A stretch of 64,000 nucleotides of DNA. Source: Natrinema mahii. GTDB taxonomy: Archaea; Halobacteriota; Halobacteria; Halobacteriales; Natrialbaceae. The notes under the pieces are model-generated. The model was not told where the DNA came from, ran no database searches, and saw only the letters and a list, made by a program, of their open reading frames with translations. The stretch lies in assembly GCA_000690595.2 (NCBI GenBank), contig JHUT02000008.1, positions 114,247 through 178,246 of the forward strand, in the 5' to 3' direction. Position 1 is the stretch's first letter. Every line of letters starts with the position of its first letter. Made by a program: the position numbers and the translations under genes. Positions 1 through 7,768 of the stretch are shown piece by piece.

Positions 1-1386
1 CGGGAGTTCCTCCTGACGAACGCTCCGCCGTCGACGATCGTCCGCCTCGGCGCGGCGTTCGACGGCGTCGAAACGGGCGCGGCGATCGTCATCAGCGACG
101 GCGATAGCTCCGGCGACGCTACGGTCCGCTGTGCCGACGCGACCGACGGGAGCGATCTCGACGCGCTGTCCTACGAGTCGATCCCCGTCTCGGTCTTCGA
201 CTCACAGGACGCCGCCCGGTTTTGCATCTATCTGGACGCCGAGACGCGACGCGTCCTCTCGTCGCTCGAGGAACGGCCGGCGCTGGGGTCGTTCATCGAG
301 ATTTCCCGCGGCGAGGAGATCGGCAAGCGGGCCGAACTGCTGACCGACGCCCCGGGGGCGGACCGCCGACCGATCGCGCCCGGCGCCGCGATCCGGCGGT
401 ACGGACTCGACACGGACGAACTCAGGTACATCGACCCGGCCGACGTGGCGAAAGCGGAACGGCAGTACGAGAGTCCCAAGCTCCTCCTCCGGCAGACCGG
501 CGATGCCCTCGTCGCCGCCTACGACGCCGACGACCTCGCCACGATCAAGTCGGTGTACAACGTCCGGCTCGAGTCGGGATCCCAGGCCGAACTGAACCAC
601 CTGCTCGGGGTCCTGCACTCGTCGGCACTCGCTTTCTATCACCACTACAAACACGCCGCCTATCGCGCCGTCTTCCCCCAACTCAACCAGTCCACCGTCG
701 AATCGCTGCCCGTCCCGATGGCCGACGCGCCCGATTCGACACTCGTCGCGGCCGTCGACGAACGGCGCTCGCTGACTGCCGAGCGAGCCGCCCTCTCGCT
801 GGCACTTCCCGACTACCTCGGTGAATACCGGACCGGCCCGTCGGTCGGCGACCTCCCCATCGTCCGCCGAATCGACGGCGTGGCGGCGACGGACCTCGCG
901 GCGACGACGACCGAGCGCCCGACCCTGAAACTCGGCTCCGTCGCCGTCGACGACGGCACGACACTCCGACTCTCCGCGACCGTCCGGTACAAGCCCGACG
1001 ACGACGCCATCGACACCGACCGCTGGGGGTACACCGAAACCGACCCCATCCCCGCCCTCGAGGTCACCGATCCCGACGACGACCGGGCAGCGCTGCTCGC
1101 GGCGTTCGTCCCCTATGCGGTCTCGGCGGGCGACGACGGCGCCGGTTGCAGACGCGACGCGACGAAAACCATCTCCCCGCTCGACCGACTCGAGTCGCTG
1201 TCCCTGCCCCGACTCGCGGACGTCGCCGACGGGCTCGCGGCCTATCGCGAAGCCCGATCGCGCGCGGCCGCGTTAGACGCGCGACTCGAGACCCTCGACC
1301 GGCGGATCGACGAGCGAGTCGAGACGTTGTACGGCCTCTCGGAGGCGGAGCGTGAGATCGTCCGACGCGAGTTCGGCAGCGAGTGA
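1..1386 (+). CDS. C-terminal part of a TaqI/Eco57I-class adenine DNA methylase or restriction-modification protein (partial)
   Basis: The frame is open from base 1 to a TGA at 1384-1386, so the start and the methylase catalytic motifs lie outside the window; 461 residues are visible. The stretch around 555-720 (SVYNVRLESG, then HLLGVLHSSALAFYHHY and NQSTVESLPVP) looks like the TaqI-like C-terminal specificity region of N6-adenine methylases, many of which are fused type IIG restriction enzymes. The last part is a short coiled-coil-like tail. The gene lies just outside the left attachment repeat and so belongs to the host side of the junction, not to the provirus. Whether it methylates only or also cuts cannot be told from this part. 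Confidence 0.65.
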   Translation, partial: REFLLTNAPPSTIVRLGAAFDGVETGAAIVISDGDSSGDATVRCADATDGSDLDALSYESIPVSVFDSQDAARFCIYLDAETRRVLSSLEERPALGSFIEISRGEEIGKRAELLTDAPGADRRPIAPGAAIRRYGLDTDELRYIDPADVAKAERQYESPKLLLRQTGDALVAAYDADDLATIKSVYNVRLESGSQAELNHLLGVLHSSALAFYHHYKHAAYRAVFPQLNQSTVESLPVPMADAPDSTLVAAVDERRSLTAERAALSLALPDYLGEYRTGPSVGDLPIVRRIDGVAATDLAATTTERPTLKLGSVAVDDGTTLRLSATVRYKPDDDAIDTDRWGYTETDPIPALEVTDPDDDRAALLAAFVPYAVSAGDDGAGCRRDATKTISPLDRLESLSLPRLADVADGLAAYREARSRAAALDARLETLDRRIDERVETLYGLSEAEREIVRREFGSE

Positions 1387-1530
1387 GCCACGTTCGGGGT
1401 ACCCGATCGCGACGACTCGAGGCAATTGAATCGGTGAGCGACCGAGTCTCGTTCCGGGCGTCTCTCGACGGCACGAGTCAGGCGCGTTCGGAGAAGCGTC
1501 GCTCGAGCGTCGTTCCCTGATCACGGCGGA

Positions 1531-1553
1531 AAATTTCGAGTGGACTCGCCGGG
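1531..1553. repeat. Left attachment repeat (displaced tRNA-Ala 3' fragment)
   Basis: These 23 bases are identical to 23808-23830. Read on the minus strand they contain the last bases of the tRNA-Ala T stem, the acceptor 3' strand, the discriminator A and ten bases of downstream sequence. With the intact tRNA at the right end, this is the host's original 3' end displaced by integration. Identity stops abruptly on both sides. Confidence 0.93.
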
Positions 1554-1609
1554 CGGGCAACTGTAATCCTCGGCCATGGTCAATCGCAGTACGGCGGAGG
1601 TGTCGGAGC

Positions 1610-1732
1610 GTGACCCGATACTGTCCCCACTGCGGAGGTCAGATGACCACCGAGACCACGGCCGGCGGCCTCCCCCGTCGCGTTTGTGAGAACGGACCAC
1701 ACGATCTACAGGAGGTGTCTCGAGGCCGATGA
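1610..1732 (+). CDS. Small zinc-finger protein (40 aa)
   Basis: The GTG start at 1610 has a GGAGG ribosome binding site at 1596-1600, nine bases upstream. The product begins MTRYCPHCGGQM and has a second cysteine motif, RRVCENGPHD, giving a C-x2-C plus C/H pattern typical of tiny viral and plasmid zinc proteins of haloarchaea. Its stop overlaps the next start as ATGA (1729-1732), so the two are probably translationally coupled. It is the first gene inside the left attachment repeat and faces away from it. Function unknown; nucleic-acid binding is a guess from the zinc motif. Confidence 0.6.
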   Translation: MTRYCPHCGGQMTTETTAGGLPRRVCENGPHDLQEVSRGR

Positions 1733-2160
1733 GTTCCTTCCCGCAACCCACTGACGGGGAGTCTATCGACTTCCTCGAAGAACGCGACGCCGAGACCGAG
1801 TCGTGGACTCGAGCGAATCCACGCGAAGCACTGATCGAGTCGTTCGGTCGGTTCGGCTACAAGGTCACGCTCAAAGACGGCGAGAGCGTCCACTACTGCG
1901 CGCTCGGCCTCGAGGACGGCGAGTACATCGGCCGGTGCGACTGCAAAGGCTGGGAGTACCACGACGGTCCGTGCGCTCATCTCTGTACGCTTCGCAAGGC
2001 CGACTTCCTCGAGTTGATCGACGTGGCGTCGACCGACGGCAGCCCCGACGACGAACACGAGATGCGCCACGCGACCGGCGAGACGCTCGAGGGCGAGCCA
2101 CACGACACCGCGATCGAACGGTCACGCGACTACGAGCGGGAGGTGGAGGGTCGCGCATGA
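1729..2160 (+). CDS. SWIM zinc-finger protein
   Basis: This 143-residue protein has a SWIM-type motif around residues 68-85 (CDCKGWEYHDGPCAHLCTL; C-x-C-x(n)-C-x-H), a fold used for DNA or protein binding in viruses, plasmids and transposases. The N-terminal part (FGRFGYKVTLKDGESVHYCA) precedes the finger, as in many stand-alone haloarchaeal SWIM proteins. It overlaps both neighbours by ATGA, so it sits in a tightly packed operon from 1610 to 2743. In the circular virus genome this operon would follow the integrase gene. The exact role is unknown. Confidence 0.8.
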   Translation: MSSFPQPTDGESIDFLEERDAETESWTRANPREALIESFGRFGYKVTLKDGESVHYCALGLEDGEYIGRCDCKGWEYHDGPCAHLCTLRKADFLELIDVASTDGSPDDEHEMRHATGETLEGEPHDTAIERSRDYEREVEGRA

Positions 2161-2282
2161 CGCGCACGCACACCCGCGCGATAGCCGTCTCCGTGAGCAT
2201 CCCCACCCCCCTTGCATACGAACTGCACATCCCAACGCCGTCCCCGTATTCACGGGATATGCAAATCGGGGTGACTCGCTGA
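2157..2282 (+). CDS. Short coupled ORF (41 aa)
   Basis: The ATG overlaps the SWIM gene's stop (ATGA at 2157-2160), and its TGA overlaps the next ATG (TGATG at 2280-2284). The product has no recognisable motif. The same DNA carries inverted repeats that look regulatory, so the frame may be fortuitous or may act mainly as a translational bridge to the RHH gene. The exact fit of both overlaps is the only argument for coding. Confidence 0.35.
   Translation: MTRTHTRAIAVSVSIPTPLAYELHIPTPSPYSRDMQIGVTR
2212..2264. promoter_or_regulatory. Inverted repeats upstream of the RHH gene (candidate operator)
   Basis: TTGCATA at 2212-2218 and its reverse complement TATGCAA at 2258-2264 flank a tighter palindrome, CCCGT-attc-ACGGG (2243-2256). 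They end 17 bases before the RHH gene's ATG. The TTGCAT/ATGCAA motif recurs as a compact inverted repeat at 20426-20439 near the other provirus end, which suggests one shared viral regulator. Confidence 0.4.
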
Positions 2283-2743
2283 TGGGGCGGATGGATCACA
2301 ACCCCTCGAGTCGCGTTTCGTTCGGTTGTCCCGACGAGCTACTCGAGACACTCGACGAGATCGCCGACCGCGAAGATATGAACCGAAGCGAGAAGCTTCG
2401 CGAGCTGGTCCAGAAGGAAGTCGAGGCGAAAGGGGATCTAAACGAACCCCAGCCGGATCTTCCCGACGATGAACGACTTGCCGAAGCGTACCGCATCCTT
2501 CACGAGCGGGCTTCGGCTCCCCATAAGACCGAACGTCGCGTCAGCCTCGAGGCTGCGAAAAACAAACTCTACGACAATAGCACACCGAAGAGCGCTGTCC
2601 TCGACGAGATCATCAAGCCGCTCGAAAGTACCGGATACGCTTCAGTATCGCCAGGCAACCAGACCGTATGGGTCTACGTCCGACCGATGCTCTATACCGA
2701 CGGTGAAGATATCGTCGAACCGGACGAGAAAGGAATCGCGTAG
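2282..2743 (+). CDS. Ribbon-helix-helix (CopG-like) regulator
   Basis: Of 153 residues, 10-55 (SRVSFGCPDELLETLDEIA and MNRSEKLRELVQKEVE) match a ribbon-helix-helix DNA-binding domain: a beta strand with alternating residues, then two helices with the NRSE turn. The C-terminal hundred residues look like a second compact, winged-helix-like domain (STPKSAVLDEIIKPLESTGY). A second ATG at 2291 is an alternative start. Inverted repeats end 17 bases upstream, suggesting autoregulation. It probably controls viral transcription or copy number; no partner toxin is adjacent. Confidence 0.7.
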   Translation: MGRMDHNPSSRVSFGCPDELLETLDEIADREDMNRSEKLRELVQKEVEAKGDLNEPQPDLPDDERLAEAYRILHERASAPHKTERRVSLEAAKNKLYDNSTPKSAVLDEIIKPLESTGYASVSPGNQTVWVYVRPMLYTDGEDIVEPDEKGIA

Positions 2744-2807
2744 CGGTCCTCGCTGATTTTATTTCGATTGGTCGTCTGGTCGTCATCCGATATACGTCTG
2801 CAGTGAT

Positions 2808-3083
2808 TTACTCGTCGAGTATCTGGTTCGCCCGTACGATGACATACATCAGGACGAGCCCGGTGCCGACTGCGAGGATGAACTGGCTTGCGAGCATGTA
2901 CAAAAAGCCAAGCCCGGAAGTCAATCCCAGCAGACCACCAAGGATGACTCGAAAAAGGATCGGGACGAGAGCGACCAAGACAACGGCCCCGATGAGCCTC
3001 GTAAGGGGTATTGCCTCTTGGATAAGCTGAACGGTATCGAGTTCTCCGGTATCGGGATCGAAGAACGGTCTGGAGGGCGACAT
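2808..3083 (-). CDS. Small membrane protein, last gene of the virion operon
   Basis: This 91-residue protein has two or three hydrophobic segments (about residues 28-50 and 55-85) after a polar N terminus. It is the last gene of the leftward structural operon, 45 bp after the 226-aa gene, and converges with the RHH gene. In SNJ1-like viruses small membrane proteins reside in the internal lipid membrane of the virion (family knowledge); that role is inferred here from position only. Confidence 0.65.
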   Translation of the reverse strand: MSPSRPFFDPDTGELDTVQLIQEAIPLTRLIGAVVLVALVPILFRVILGGLLGLTSGLGFLYMLASQFILAVGTGLVLMYVIVRANQILDE

Positions 3084-3128
3084 CTACTAGAGAAGACTAT
3101 CTCGCAATAATATATTTTGCGACCAGTG

Positions 3129-3809
3129 TTACCTGAGCGAGCCGCCCATTTCAGTCCCTGGTCCGGCGTATAGCCCAGTCAACTTGCGCGGTTCGAAGAC
3201 GAGGACGACATCGTTCTCGGACGGACCGATCTCCACGTCGACCGGCGTGTACCAGGTATAGTCGACGCCCTCCCGTCCGGAGTTGGCGACGAGGACGAAG
3301 TCGTCGTAGTTCGAGCGGAGCGTGTAGACGGTAAACGTCCCGTCATCAGAGACCGGACCGACCGTCGGGAGATCGCCCATCGCCATGATATACTTCGCGT
3401 CACCGAGGGGGTTCCCGTCCGTATCGATCGCGATGCCCCGCAGTGAGCGGAAATACGAGCCGGGAATGAGTGTGGTCTGCTCGAGGGAGACACCAAACGA
3501 TGAACGTGTCTGTGGGGCCCGTCGGGCTACCCCTGCACCCAGTGGGTCGAATGGAACTGACTGCCGGAGTGGCGTGTTTTCCGCTCCGAGCCGTGTGGTC
3601 GTGATGAACCCTGTCGTTGGGTCTGCAGACAGCGGGACGGGCGATCGAGTCCGCCGTGTCGACGGGGCCCGTCCATCGCCGGCTCGAGAATCGAACGCCA
3701 CCGTCTGCCTGACCGGATCGTTCGACGGACTGAGACGGGAAATCGTCGTGAGCGGTGTCGTCGCTATTCCGCCGTTGTCCATCGCAGCAGCGGTGGTGAG
3801 TGTGGCCAT
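3129..3809 (-). CDS. Putative virion protein with beta-sandwich-like C terminus
   Basis: The N-terminal hundred residues of this 226-residue protein are low-complexity, rich in Thr, Ser, Arg and Pro. The C-terminal half (RGIAIDTDGNPLGDAKY through VVLVFEPRKLTGLY) resembles carboxypeptidase-regulatory or Ig-like beta-sandwich domains of surface proteins. It follows the candidate spike gene with two intervening bases, so the two are probably co-translated parts of a vertex or spike complex. No catalytic motif is visible. Confidence 0.55.
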   Translation of the reverse strand: MATLTTAAAMDNGGIATTPLTTISRLSPSNDPVRQTVAFDSRAGDGRAPSTRRTRSPVPLSADPTTGFITTTRLGAENTPLRQSVPFDPLGAGVARRAPQTRSSFGVSLEQTTLIPGSYFRSLRGIAIDTDGNPLGDAKYIMAMGDLPTVGPVSDDGTFTVYTLRSNYDDFVLVANSGREGVDYTWYTPVDVEIGPSENDVVLVFEPRKLTGLYAGPGTEMGGSLR

Positions 3810-3811
3810 GA

Positions 3812-4807
3812 TTATTCGTTCCGTAGACCGGCGCTGACGACGTTATTTCGGCTCGCTCCCGACTGCTTGAAGACCTTGTAGGAGGTCCCGTCGTGGGTGA
3901 AATCGTCGCCGTGTGCGCCGCCCTCCTGGGCATCGTTCGGGACGGCCTCGTTGAGGTAGGCGACGGGCACGCTTTGATTCGTGTTCTTGTAGACCGCCGG
4001 ATAGCGGAAGAAGAACGTGTCGTCCTCGCTCGAGGGGTTGATGATTCCCCAGTCGGCTGCCTCGAGAGGCGCGGAACCGTGGCCGACTGCGTCCACATCG
4101 AAGGTTCGGGATTGCGACCAGTAGGAATTGAATCCGTAGGCCACGCTGTGGCACCGGAACGAGGTTCGAGTTGCCGCGAGGAACGGGACAGATGGGTCGT
4201 CGAAGAATCGACTACCGAGGTAGTCGAAGACCGTCATACAGGCGATCCCGTTGTTGCCGTCGTTGTCGTTCCAGAGACCGATGTTGAACCCGTCGGCGTT
4301 CACGGACATGATGTAGCTGACGCTCGTTCCCCGGAGTACGTCTCGATTCAGGGAATTCGAGCTGCCCCAGATACCGTACGTGGACCCGTTGTACCGGTCG
4401 TACGACTGGGTGACTACGTCGGTGTAGCTATCGCGAAGTTGGAAGCCGACGTTGTTCGTGAGGTCGTTCGCATCGGCGTTGCCGATGTTCGTGTCGCCGG
4501 CTGGGTAGTGTTCGGACGTATTCCAGTCCGACGAGTAGACGAGCCGAACGCCCGACACATCGTCGTTGTCGTGATTGTCGAATCGGGAATGGTGGAGGTA
4601 CAACAGCAGATAGGTCCCAGTGTTGGTGTCTTCGAGGACACGGCCGTTGTTGTGCCACTCCGTTCCGTCTTCGTCGTCTGTCTTCCCAGTACCGTCGTTC
4701 TGGACGTAGCTGTCAGCGTCACTCCAGTTGTCGAATCCAGTGAGTGCGCCGACGAGATCGTCGATGAACGTCGCGTAGTCTGCGGTCTTTTCTCCGATAG
4801 TAGTCAT
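3812..4807 (-). CDS. Putative spike / vertex protein
   Basis: This 331-residue protein is rich in Asn, Asp, Tyr, Ser and Gly, lacks membrane segments, and has strand-rich stretches (GTYLLLYLHHSR, RLVYSSDWNTSEHY, RFFDDPSVPFLAATRTSF), the look of receptor-binding fibres and phage-tail-like surface proteins. The start overlaps the upstream stop as ATGA. It lies at the distal end of the structural operon, where SNJ1-like viruses place spike genes (family knowledge). It is a plausible host-range determinant (inference). Confidence 0.5.
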   Translation of the reverse strand: MTTIGEKTADYATFIDDLVGALTGFDNWSDADSYVQNDGTGKTDDEDGTEWHNNGRVLEDTNTGTYLLLYLHHSRFDNHDNDDVSGVRLVYSSDWNTSEHYPAGDTNIGNADANDLTNNVGFQLRDSYTDVVTQSYDRYNGSTYGIWGSSNSLNRDVLRGTSVSYIMSVNADGFNIGLWNDNDGNNGIACMTVFDYLGSRFFDDPSVPFLAATRTSFRCHSVAYGFNSYWSQSRTFDVDAVGHGSAPLEAADWGIINPSSEDDTFFFRYPAVYKNTNQSVPVAYLNEAVPNDAQEGGAHGDDFTHDGTSYKVFKQSGASRNNVVSAGLRNE

Positions 4808-5280
4808 TTATTAGCTTTGACGATTACCTGCGTGTCGTTCGTGTCGTCGCTACGCTTTCGAATCCAGGCGCTCGAGGCACCGAGCCCGCCGGGCGGGGCT
4901 TCGTGATAGGGTGCGTTGCCCGGCTCGAGGGGGATCTTCCGATAGTCGCCGTCCGAGCGGAACGCGACGTAAATCGGCTCGGTGAATCCCCAGATCGTCA
5001 CAGAGGACGCTGGGAAGCCCCAGTTGAGCCGATTCTCGTCGGTCGAGGTCACCGCGATCGGCGTCTCGGTGACGAAATAGGCCGCCTCCTGGCTGTCGTC
5101 CGCTTCGGGGTTGAGCGCCTCGACCGCGTTCTCCCCTCGATGCTCGAGCAGGAGCGCGAGTAGCAGCCGCTCGGTGTCGCTCTCGACGAGGTCTTCGCCC
5201 CACGACGAGGCACCGACGCCGTAGTCCTCGAGGACGCGCTCGATGGGGCTGTTCGGACCGACCGTCGACGAACCGATCAC
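4804..5280 (-). CDS. Putative virion protein
   Basis: This 158-residue protein starts at a GTG (5278-5280) that overlaps the previous stop as GTGA. It has an acidic N-terminal helical part and a C-terminal part (NWGFPASSVTIWGFTEPIYV, then KIPLEPGNAPYHEAPPGGLG) predicted to be strands. The C-terminal region would suit a capsid- or spike-associated domain. No family recognised. Coupling to both neighbours and position between small membrane proteins and the spike indicate a structural role. Confidence 0.55.
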   Translation of the reverse strand: MIGSSTVGPNSPIERVLEDYGVGASSWGEDLVESDTERLLLALLLEHRGENAVEALNPEADDSQEAAYFVTETPIAVTSTDENRLNWGFPASSVTIWGFTEPIYVAFRSDGDYRKIPLEPGNAPYHEAPPGGLGASSAWIRKRSDDTNDTQVIVKANK

Positions 5281-5492
5281 GATGCCTCACCCTCCTGTTC
5301 GCCGCCGTCGGTCGCGACCGTCCGCACGTCGCGTCGGAGATCGCGCACTGCGGCCGTGTGTTCCTGGATCGCCTCGAGCCACTTGCCCCGTTCCTCGCGG
5401 CGTTGGTCGCGTTCCTTCAGGTAGAGCCGGTACATGAGGAGGAACGCGACGGTCGGGAAGCCGAAGTTGTTGAGCAAGGCGGTGGGTTCCAT
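5277..5492 (-). CDS. Small membrane-anchored protein
   Basis: This 71-residue protein begins with a hydrophobic segment (LLNNFGFPTVAFLLMYRLYL), then a charged helix rich in Arg and Glu (KERDQRREERGKWLEAIQEH), consistent with an N-terminal membrane anchor and a short coiled coil. It overlaps the 158-aa gene by GTGA and lies one base from the Ala/Gly-rich protein gene. The layout matches small virion membrane proteins; no sequence family recognised. Confidence 0.55.
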   Translation of the reverse strand: MEPTALLNNFGFPTVAFLLMYRLYLKERDQRREERGKWLEAIQEHTAAVRDLRRDVRTVATDGGEQEGEAS

Positions 5493-5493
5493 T

Positions 5494-6231
5494 CTAAATC
5501 AGTCCTCCCGTGAGGTTGCCCACGGCGTCGCCGGCACCGTCGACGAAGTTCCCGCCAGCGTCGGTCGCGCCGTCGACGAAGTTTCCACCGGCGTCGGTTG
5601 CACCGTCGATGAGGTTGCCGCCGGTATCGGTCGCGCCGTCGACCATGTCACCGCCGGCGTCGGCCGCGTCGTCACCGGCACCCATCAGGCCGCCGAAGAG
5701 GTTGCCGCCGGCGTCGGTGACGCCGTCGAAGGTGTCGCCGATCGCATCGCCGACGCCGTCTGCGGCGTCGGTTGATCCACCCCAGACATCGCCCAGGACA
5801 TCGCCACCGAAGTCGCTCGCGCCGTCCGCGAGGTCGGTCGCGCCGCCCCACACGTCGCCGATAGCGCCGCCGATTCCGCCGGCTGCGTCGGTCGAGCCGC
5901 CCCAGATATCGCCGATCGCGCCGCCGACACCGGCCGCAGCGTCGCCGGCTCCACCGGCGGCGTTGGTCGTCCCGCCGACGATGTTGCCGAGCGCGTCGCC
6001 GATTCCGTCGGCGGTCTGGCCGGGCCCGCGCATCATCTGCATCCAGCGATAGACGACGTAGCCGACGATCGCGACGCCGACGATCATCGCGATGTTGAAC
6101 CCGCGGCTGTTCTTGGCCGCGTCGCTGAAGTTGTCAGAGACGTTGCTCACGGCCTCGGCAGCGGGTTCGGCGGCGTCGCCGGCCTTGTCGGCCGCCTCAC
6201 CGGCGGCCAGGGCCGCTGCAGGTCCCGGCAT
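5494..6231 (-). CDS. Ala/Gly-rich repeat membrane protein of the virion operon
   Basis: This 245-residue protein has one membrane segment near residues 45-65 (FNIAMIVGVAIVGYVVYRWM), followed by about 170 residues of degenerate 11-residue repeats of the type DGATDAGGNFV, alternating with GGAIGDVWGGS units. The periodic small and hydrophobic residues suggest an amphipathic helical or glycine-zipper-like rod, possibly membrane-associated. The upstream 21-codon ORF carries a GGGAGGTGA ribosome binding site just before this start. SNJ1-like viruses encode comparable low-complexity membrane proteins (recalled, not checked). Confidence 0.65.
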   Translation of the reverse strand: MPGPAAALAAGEAADKAGDAAEPAAEAVSNVSDNFSDAAKNSRGFNIAMIVGVAIVGYVVYRWMQMMRGPGQTADGIGDALGNIVGGTTNAAGGAGDAAAGVGGAIGDIWGGSTDAAGGIGGAIGDVWGGATDLADGASDFGGDVLGDVWGGSTDAADGVGDAIGDTFDGVTDAGGNLFGGLMGAGDDAADAGGDMVDGATDTGGNLIDGATDAGGNFVDGATDAGGNFVDGAGDAVGNLTGGLI

Positions 6232-6297
6232 CTAGCTCACCTCCCTGTCGATACTGTCGGTGGGGCCCGTCACGAGCCCCTGCGTGTGTCCGTTCAT
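6232..6297 (-). CDS. Tiny coupled ORF (21 aa)
   Basis: The ATG at 6295-6297 overlaps the stop of the 79-aa gene as ATGA, and its TAG (6232-6234) directly abuts the ATG of the repeat protein. Its last codons contain the ribosome binding site of that next gene. It may be a coupling leader rather than a functional peptide. Confidence 0.3.
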   Translation of the reverse strand: MNGHTQGLVTGPTDSIDREVS

Positions 6298-6533
6298 GAG
6301 CGAATCGTGACGAACACCAGCAGCACCGCCTGCAGCGCGAGCAGACCGATCATGATGTCGTCCTGCGTCCACTGCGTGCCGTAGACGAGTCGCGCCGTTG
6401 GGCTCTCCGGCGGCTGCTGGGGTTGAGTCTGGTTCGCCGGCCTCGAGGTCGTGGTCGCAGTCGCGTCGGACGACGTGGTCGTCGTCACCGCTACCTCTCC
6501 GGGTCCAGTTCCGTCGGAAAGACCGCCCTGCAC
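6294..6533 (-). CDS. Small C-terminally anchored membrane protein
   Basis: This 79-residue protein has a Thr/Ser/Pro/Gln-rich N-terminal half and one hydrophobic segment at residues 58-77 (DIMIGLLALQAVLLVFVTIR). It lies six bases downstream of the large candidate capsid gene in the structural operon. The Thr-rich region could be exposed on one side of the virion membrane. No family recognised. Confidence 0.55.
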   Translation of the reverse strand: MQGGLSDGTGPGEVAVTTTTSSDATATTTSRPANQTQPQQPPESPTARLVYGTQWTQDDIMIGLLALQAVLLVFVTIRS

Positions 6534-6539
6534 GGAGGA

Positions 6540-7277
6540 TCACCCCCGGACTCCGATCATGTCCTGCTTGACCGCCGCGCCCAGCCCGTCGATGCGGGCC
6601 TCGGTCTGGAACCGCGGCAGCGACAGCAGGGCGTTGCGCGCTCGAGGCGTCCCGTTGGCTCGCTCGGGAGCCTCGAACGCGACCTTGTACGGTGCGTCGA
6701 CGACGACCTGCAGGCGGAACTTGCGGGGCAGGTACGGCTGCAGGGGCGTCCGGTCGAAGCCGAACCGGATCTCTTGCTTGGCCTGGTCGCGAGTGTGCAG
6801 GATCGCCGTCTGTGCCTCCTTGAGCGTCTGGTTGACCTTGCCGCCCGCTCCGGGCGCGGTCTTCCGGATCTCGACCGCCGCCGGATCCCGCGGGACGTAG
6901 AAGACGTCGAGGTCCGTCTCCGTCCCGGCCGACGTATAGTCGAAGGAGTTGGCGTCGTAGTCGACGCTGTCCGGATCGACGACCGCGCCGTCTTCGTAGA
7001 GGACAAACGACTCGGTGGTCGGACACTCGATCAGGTTGTGACCGAGTTCGAACGTCTCCTGGTCATCGGCGCTCCCGTTGGTCGTGAAGTGTTCGTGGGC
7101 CGGGAGGACGACTCGGAGTTCGCTGTCCGGGTCGTCGCGGAGTTGGAGCGGTCGCCCGAGCTGGATCTCAGCGACGACACTCGCCTCGCCGGGAGTGGCC
7201 GCCTGGGTCTCGAACTCGCGGAGGGAGACGCTGCCGGGAATCCAGTTTGCCGACTTGAGCTTGTGTTTGACCGCCAT
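6540..7277 (-). CDS. Candidate large major capsid protein (SNJ1/SH1-type)
   Basis: This 245-residue soluble protein has no membrane segment and is strand-rich (LGRPLQLRDDPDSELRVVL, FYVPRDPAAVEIRKTA, FRLQVVVDAPYKVAFEAPER). It overlaps the 163-aa gene by one base (TAATG). SH1 and SNJ1-type viruses build the shell from a small and a large single-jelly-roll capsid protein encoded next to each other, downstream of the packaging ATPase (family knowledge). Size, pairing and position match that layout. The jelly-roll fold is inferred, not demonstrated. Confidence 0.7.
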   Translation of the reverse strand: MAVKHKLKSANWIPGSVSLREFETQAATPGEASVVAEIQLGRPLQLRDDPDSELRVVLPAHEHFTTNGSADDQETFELGHNLIECPTTESFVLYEDGAVVDPDSVDYDANSFDYTSAGTETDLDVFYVPRDPAAVEIRKTAPGAGGKVNQTLKEAQTAILHTRDQAKQEIRFGFDRTPLQPYLPRKFRLQVVVDAPYKVAFEAPERANGTPRARNALLSLPRFQTEARIDGLGAAVKQDMIGVRG

Positions 7278-7768
7278 TACTCGAGGTCCACCTCCGCGAG
7301 CGCGGCTTCCTCGAAGTAGATCTCACTCTGGGCGTGGTCGATCGGTTCGGAGGAATCGACGAGGATGTACGCTTCGTCGATGTCCCGCACCTCGAGCTTC
7401 TCGCCCTTGAGCTGGTGCTTGACGGCGTCGACCTTGCGGTCGTCCTGCTGGTCCGAGACGGAGTTCTTGATGTAGCTCGCGATCGTCGACTTCGGGTCGG
7501 AGACAACCTGGATGCTCTCGTCAGTCGGAGCCTGGTAGCCGATCGCGACGCGGGTGTCTGCCGGCAACGGGTTTCCGTTGGCGTCGCGAAGCTTCGCGTA
7601 GATTGGGATGCCGACCTTGTTCCCCATATCGACGGCGTTGCGGATGAGGACGCCCACGCCGTCCTTGGGGTTGATCGAGAGGACTGGCGTCAGCTGGTCG
7701 GTGACGTTCGTCTCCGTCTCGACGTACTTGCTCGAGTCTCCGAGGGCGGCGTAGAGCGAGAGGCTCAT
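7277..7768 (-). CDS. Candidate small major capsid protein (SNJ1/SH1-type)
   Basis: This 163-residue soluble protein has alternating strand-like segments (VGVLIRNAVDMGNKVGIPIY, DTRVAIGYQAP, DEAYILVDSSEP), as expected for a single jelly roll. It directly precedes the candidate large capsid protein, with stop and start overlapping by one base, and follows the 91-aa protein gene with no gap. The adjacent capsid pair is diagnostic of the SH1/SNJ1 lineage (family knowledge). Assignment rests on order, size and strand pattern. Confidence 0.7.
   Translation of the reverse strand: MSLSLYAALGDSSKYVETETNVTDQLTPVLSINPKDGVGVLIRNAVDMGNKVGIPIYAKLRDANGNPLPADTRVAIGYQAPTDESIQVVSDPKSTIASYIKNSVSDQQDDRKVDAVKHQLKGEKLEVRDIDEAYILVDSSEPIDHAQSEIYFEEAALAEVDLE

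Noticed and set aside
3893..4906. Open frame of 337 codons opposite the spike gene
   Set aside because: It is a GC-rich antisense shadow: repetitive Val/Arg composition, no motif, and it crosses two well-coupled genes on the other strand.
6423..7319. Open frame of 298 codons opposite the large capsid gene
   Set aside because: Arg/Leu-rich antisense frame with no ribosome binding site; the minus-strand genes have tight one-base coupling.
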